A stretch of 64,000 bases of DNA from CAZXWN01 sp964644695 [NCBI: uncultured bacterium] (GTDB lineage: Bacteria; UBP4; UBA4092): the NCBI GenBank assembly GCA_964644695.1, contig CAZXWN010000002.1:105141-169140 (forward strand), written 5' to 3'. Under the pieces are notes generated by a model. It did not search any database and had not been told where the DNA came from. It was given only the letters and a program-made list of their open reading frames with translations. Made by a program: the position numbers and the translations under genes. Positions 61,401 through 64,000 of the stretch are shown here, in pieces; position 1 is the first letter of the stretch, and each line of letters starts with the position of its first letter.

Positions 61401-61625
61401 ATCCATGTGGTAACTAAATCAGAAGATCGTTTGGGATATTATTCTTCCACTCATAGTGGAACTGGAAACATTAATATGGTGGCACCTGACCGAAGTTGGG
61501 TCAAGGATGGTATTGGAATAAAATCAGCCCAAACCTTTGTCAAATATCAAGTGGACCCCTTAGGGAATTATTACCCAGTTCGAAAGGAACCACGCTGTGG
61601 GGTGGAGGAGTTTATTAATCAGTAA
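58407..61625 (+). CDS. cas9: Type II-C Cas9 endonuclease
   Basis: ATG 58407 is chosen (GGAGGGG just upstream); ATG 58392 would add five residues. The 1072-residue protein is in the short II-C size class. RuvC-I is GLDVGIASVGW with D8; an arginine-rich bridge helix follows (RRLARGMRRRLQRRAQRL). RuvC-II has E497 in FINIELARDLG; HNH has D578-H579 in EVDHILPWSRSFDD and N602 in SGAQNQMKG; RuvC-III has H718 and D721 in HHAMDAAVVAC. All catalytic residues are present. The C-terminal part from about residue 850 should be the wedge/PAM-interacting region. With crRNA and tracrRNA it cuts invading DNA next to a PAM, which is not known here. The 3' end overlaps cas1 by 29 bp. Confidence 0.97.
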   Translation: MKYTVGLDVGIASVGWCVINEDKQRIEDLGVRTFVRAENPKDGSPLAEPRRLARGMRRRLQRRAQRLQNLRSLFVEQGLITRQEMKAFFEKAYEKDVYELRTEGLQRCLSSEEWMRVLYHLVKHRGFKSNRKSELKESDMGDLLTGISENKKILKDKGYQTVGEMLLKDEKFQEHKRNKGSSYLNTLSRDILEQEIQVLFEKQRGFKNPFAAADFEEKYLILFNKQKHYADKDQILKMVGKCSFLPEEYRAPRMSYTAERFNLLTKISNLRLVQKGHKIELEKEQRETIIGLAYKHSSGVTYKQIRKALSIPEDMYFAGLRYGGRKSDAKEKDPESDKFYVLKGYHSLKNAVTESLGEIAWQSLAGQPEKLDEIAWALTVYKSDEDIREYLSGKGIEDSIIQAVLTESFTRFLHVSIKALRMMVPYLEEGFRYDQACEKAGFIHYNPLGELERELYLPHISREDIVNPVVFRSVTQTRKVLNAIIRKYGSPYFINIELARDLGRNIEDRKKIEKKQLENRNERDRVVLELKETFGLGSPRGGDILKYRLWKEQQGFCAYTKQYLEPTRLFEPGYAEVDHILPWSRSFDDSYNNKVLVSGAQNQMKGNSIPFEYMGGNETSEKWHAYCEWVQSIFRNRRKVQNLLKTEFTEEDSRDVKERNLNDTRYITRFLFNLIKDKLVFAPGEDKQRVQTVNGQMTAILRGRWGLVKVRDENDRHHAMDAAVVACVTPGMVQRMSVFTKYEEGKFVEAPGGDFVGSDVKDIKKSNRKNVHFPDPWDKFRYELMARLESDEATLRNSLKSLELPSWTPEEIDQLHPIFVSRMPTRKVTGPAHAQTIRSAKNLDNRPEDRFRTVKTDLSKVKLAALENMLGKERDKRLYEAIKQRLEQFGDDPKKAFAEPLYKPTNDDRRGPIVRSIKIIDNGTSGVPVQKGIADNASMVRVDVFTKEKKYYLVPVYVADLVKKEIPNRAIVQAKDMCDWTVIDDSFDFCFSLYPNDLIHVVTKSEDRLGYYSSTHSGTGNINMVAPDRSWVKDGIGIKSAQTFVKYQVDPLGNYYPVRKEPRCGVEEFINQ

Positions 61626-62499
61626 TCCAGCCCGGTTATCTTTGAAAGACGACAGGCTGTTGATTGAGCAGGAAAATTCAGTCACGCTTCCTTTGGAGGA
61701 TGTGGATGTGGTGGTATTGGATACAGGACAGGTGACTGTCACTTCCCATCTACTCAGGGAGATGGCTGCTCGGGAGACTGTATTATTTGCTTGTGATGAT
61801 AAACATCATCCCTGCGGAGTGTATCTGCCGTTTCAGGGGCACAGCAGGCAGAACAAAATTCTCCTGGCACAAGTGGGGATCACAGAACCCTTTAAGAAAC
61901 GATGCTGGCAAAAAGTCATTAAACAGAAGATCCAAAACCAGTCCCGGTGTCTCGGGCTTTTGGGCCTCAATGGGTACAAGGAACTGGAGGGGATGGCTCG
62001 GTCTGTCGTATCCGGAGATTCCAATAATAGGGAAGCCTGGGCATCCAGAGTCTATTTCAAATATCTTCTTGAGGGACATACCCGCAGAAGTGAGAGCCTG
62101 ACTAACGGGGCACTCAATTATGGCTATGCGATTTTCCGGGGCGTGATTGCCAGGACTTTGGCGGGATATGGATTTATCCCTGCTTTAGGGATCCATCATG
62201 ACAATGAACTCAATGGTTTTAATCTGGCGGATGATTTTTTGGAAGTTTATCGGCCTTTGGTGGATTTATTTGTGATGAAGCATATTCCCAAAGAGGGGGA
62301 GACGCTGACCCGGGAACAGCGCGCCTCGCTGTTGGGAATTTTGAATTGTGATGTGCGGTTCCAAAACGGGAATTATACGGCATTGCGGTCGGTGGATATG
62401 ATGCTGTCGAGTTTCTCGGGTGCAGTGATGGCAAAAAATCCCGGAGTTCTGGTCCTTCCGGAACTCATAGGGTTGCACACTCACGATTATGAGTCTTGA
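61597..62499 (+). CDS. cas1: CRISPR-associated integrase Cas1 (type II)
   Basis: The start is GTG 61597, inside the end of cas9, because the resulting MGWRSLLISNPARLS matches the usual type II Cas1 opening (MGWRxxVI) and AAAGGA lies at 61583-61588. The 300-residue protein has catalytic E146 (NNREAWASRVYFKYL), H200/H201 (GIHHDNELNGFN) and E216 (LADDFLEVYRP), the metal site of the integrase. With Cas2 it inserts new spacers. It overlaps cas9 by 29 bp and cas2 by 11 bp, so the three genes form one operon. Confidence 0.95.
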   Translation: MGWRSLLISNPARLSLKDDRLLIEQENSVTLPLEDVDVVVLDTGQVTVTSHLLREMAARETVLFACDDKHHPCGVYLPFQGHSRQNKILLAQVGITEPFKKRCWQKVIKQKIQNQSRCLGLLGLNGYKELEGMARSVVSGDSNNREAWASRVYFKYLLEGHTRRSESLTNGALNYGYAIFRGVIARTLAGYGFIPALGIHHDNELNGFNLADDFLEVYRPLVDLFVMKHIPKEGETLTREQRASLLGILNCDVRFQNGNYTALRSVDMMLSSFSGAVMAKNPGVLVLPELIGLHTHDYES

Positions 62500-62821
62500 G
62501 AACAGGCGATATATGAGGCTGATGGTGTTTTTTGATCTTCCGGTCAAATCAAAGACCGACCGGAGAATATATCAGCAGTTCCGAACCTTTTTGATTCGGG
62601 ATGGGTATGACATGATGCAGTTTTCCATCTATTGCAGGGTGTGTAATGGAGAGGATGCCGTAGATAAACATGTACGACGGCTGCGGTCGAACTTGCCGGA
62701 AAAAGGCAATATCCGATGTCTGCAGGTTACAGATAAACAATATGGGAAAATGCTTTTCCTGGTGGGTAAGCCGGGAATAAATGAAAGAAAAATCGATGCT
62801 TCACAGTTACTACTTTTCTAA
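62489..62821 (+). CDS. cas2: CRISPR-associated protein Cas2
   Basis: A 110-residue ferredoxin-fold protein; MRLMVFFDLPV carries the conserved Asp (D16), followed by YQQFRTFLIRDGYDMMQFSI and, near the C-terminus, IRCLQVTDKQYGKMLFLVG. Cas2 dimers bridge two Cas1 dimers in the adaptation complex. Translation is coupled to cas1 through an 11-bp overlap. Absence of csn2 and cas4 after cas2 supports subtype II-C. Confidence 0.95.
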   Translation: MSLENRRYMRLMVFFDLPVKSKTDRRIYQQFRTFLIRDGYDMMQFSIYCRVCNGEDAVDKHVRRLRSNLPEKGNIRCLQVTDKQYGKMLFLVGKPGINERKIDASQLLLF

Positions 62822-62838
62822 AGCAACCTCTTTTTCGC

Positions 62839-62876
62839 AATCCATCAACCCTGATGGATTCTTCATTCTCTTTCAC
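62839..62876 (+). terminator. Probable terminator after cas2
   Basis: Perfect 9-bp stem AATCCATCA / TGATGGATT (62839-62847, 62852-62860) with a 4-nt loop, then a T-rich CTTCATTCTCTTT. The 69-bp gap between cas2 and the array holds nothing else evident. Confidence 0.5.
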
Positions 62877-62890
62877 TTAACCCCGGCCGT

Positions 62891-64000
62891 ATTATAGCCT
62901 GTCGGAGACTGGTGGGGAACTATAACATTGCGATAGCTATAATCACAGTGTGCGCAATTATAGCCTGTCGGAGACTGGTGGGGAACTATAACAGTTTCAT
63001 ATATATGTTCGCATTGTTGAAAATTATAGCCTGTCGGAGACTGGTGGGGAACTATAACTGTAATCTTAACGCTTCTTTCAATTCTTCTATTATAGCCTGT
63101 CGGAGACTGGTGGGGAACTATAACAAACATTATATGAATATATTATATCCTATCATTATAGCCTGTCGGAGACTGGTGGGGAACTATAACCCAGTATTCC
63201 ATGGATATTATTTATTATATATTATAGCCTGTCGGAGACTGGTGGGGAACTATAACGTTTATCATGCACAGCAATATCAGAACTCTATTATAGCCTGTCG
63301 GAGACTGGTGGGGAACTATAACAGATTTACACCATCTGCGAAATGTCCTGTATTATAGCCTGTCGGAGACTGGTGGGGAACTATAACGCTAGTTGTAACC
63401 TCTCAACCCATTTTGGGATTATAGCCTGTCGGAGACTGGTGGGGAACTATAACCCAGTATCCAATGGATATAATTTATTATAAATTATAGCCTGTCGGAG
63501 ACTGGTGGGGAACTATAACATATGCCTCCAAATGGACTTCGCTGTCTTAATTATAGCCTGTCGGAGACTGGTGGGGAACTATAACATCCCGAGCTTCACT
63601 AATTCCCACGCCCAGATTATAGCCTGTCGGAGACTGGTGGGGAACTATAACTTTTCGTAGATGTTTCCCAATACTTTAATAATTATAGCCTGTCGGAGAC
63701 TGGTGGGGAACTATAACAAGACTTTTAATATTTCCTGCGTAATCCTGATTATAGCCTGTCGGAGACTGGTGGGGAACTATAACTGCTTCTGTGTATTACA
63801 TTTCTTCATCTTTATTATAGCCTGTCGGAGACTGGTGGGGAACTATAACTATTTCTTTACCATCACGGATATTTTTACTATTATAGCCTGTCGGAGACTG
63901 GTGGGGAACTATAACGACACTGTGAGACTTCCCAGAACCAGCACCATTATAGCCTGTCGGAGACTGGTGGGGAACTATAACGACACTGTGAGACTTCCCA
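62891..64000 (-). CRISPR. Type II-C CRISPR array, 17 repeats visible, continues past the window
   Basis: Seventeen identical 36-bp repeats start at 62891, 62957, 63023, 63089, 63155, 63221, 63287, 63352, 63418, 63484, 63550, 63616, 63682, 63748, 63814, 63880 and 63946. Spacers are 30 bp, except the one at 63323-63351 (29 bp). The plus strand of each repeat begins ATTATAGCCTGTCGG and ends GGGGAACTATAAC. In type II systems the crRNA repeat starts GTTxTAG, so the functional strand is minus (GTTATAGTTCCCC at its 5' end), antiparallel to the cas genes. On that strand each repeat ends TATAAT. No degenerate repeat is seen at the cas2 side. The last spacer is cut at 64000. Confidence 0.98.
62957..62962 (-). 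promoter_or_regulatory. Repeat-embedded -10 box (one of 17)
   Basis: The end of every repeat on the minus strand is consensus TATAAT. For this repeat, transcription would start near 62950, giving about 24 nt of spacer 1 followed by the repeat at 62926-62891. The -35 region inside the repeat (TTCCCC, 17 bp upstream) is weak. Confidence 0.5.

Noticed and set aside
62489-62890. Subtype II-A or II-B for the CRISPR locus
   Set aside because: No csn2 or cas4 follows cas2, and Cas9 is of the short type, so II-C fits best within the visible sequence.
62873-63358. Open frames on both strands through the CRISPR array with repeated peptide units
   Set aside because: They are products of the repeated 36-bp unit and 30-bp spacers (66 is divisible by 3), without ribosome sites.

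Overview
This 64 kb window comes from a diderm (outer-membrane) bacterium of moderate to low GC. A TolC/AcrA/AcrB-type efflux operon, lipoproteins with Cys lipoboxes and many Sec signal peptides show the outer membrane. The lineage cannot be fixed from the sequence alone. The mix of large secreted proteins, the pilin-like tail of the 55052-56371 product, an HD-GYP sensor and the iorAB-paaK cluster suggests an uncultivated anaerobic or facultative lineage, and this is inference only. No rRNA, tRNA, transposase or prophage gene was recognised.

Layout. 1-5 kb: a membrane glycosyltransferase cut by the window edge, a TPR protein, a tandem-domain ThyX-like protein and a DinB-like protein, all on the minus strand. 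5.2-10.3 kb: a giant GAF/PAS/HD-GYP sensor. 10.3-16.3 kb: small envelope proteins, including an Asp-rich repeat protein, two related DUF3352-like proteins, lipoproteins, a Cys/Lys-rich protein and an amidotransferase-like lipoprotein. 16.3-20.2 kb: fructose-bisphosphate aldolase and UvrA. 20.4-25.6 kb: TM2-like membrane proteins around GNAT-like acyltransferases, a radical SAM protein and a LOG-like protein. 25.7-29.8 kb: two dehydrogenases, a small membrane protein and an MFS transporter. 29.9-36.4 kb: a marR-tolC-acrA-acrB efflux operon with a clear operator palindrome over the marR promoter. 36.8-41.3 kb: a secreted GH20, PGRP-type amidase and esterase set that looks like glycan or peptidoglycan scavenging. 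41.4-46.3 kb: a URO-D-like protein and then iorA-iorB-paaK (2-oxoacid oxidation and aryl-CoA formation). 46.5-58.1 kb: secreted proteins, a subtilisin, an endonuclease IV-like protein, Maf and a UbiD decarboxylase. 58.4-64 kb: a type II-C CRISPR-Cas locus.

The defence locus is the most interesting part. It has cas9 (1072 aa, all nuclease residues present), cas1 and cas2 in an overlapping operon, followed by an array of at least 17 identical 36-bp repeats that runs off the window. Repeat polarity indicates that crRNAs are read from the minus strand, toward cas2. Each repeat ends on that strand with a consensus TATAAT, so each spacer may have its own promoter, as known for Neisseria II-C arrays. 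Two spacers are diverged versions of one another (26/30 identical), and the last two visible spacers look duplicated. No convincing tracrRNA anti-repeat was found; only a weak candidate lies upstream of cas9.

A second layer is a family of short intergenic palindromes (about 45 bp, centred on ACGGA-N15-TCCGT) found four times, plus a 26-bp companion motif found three times.
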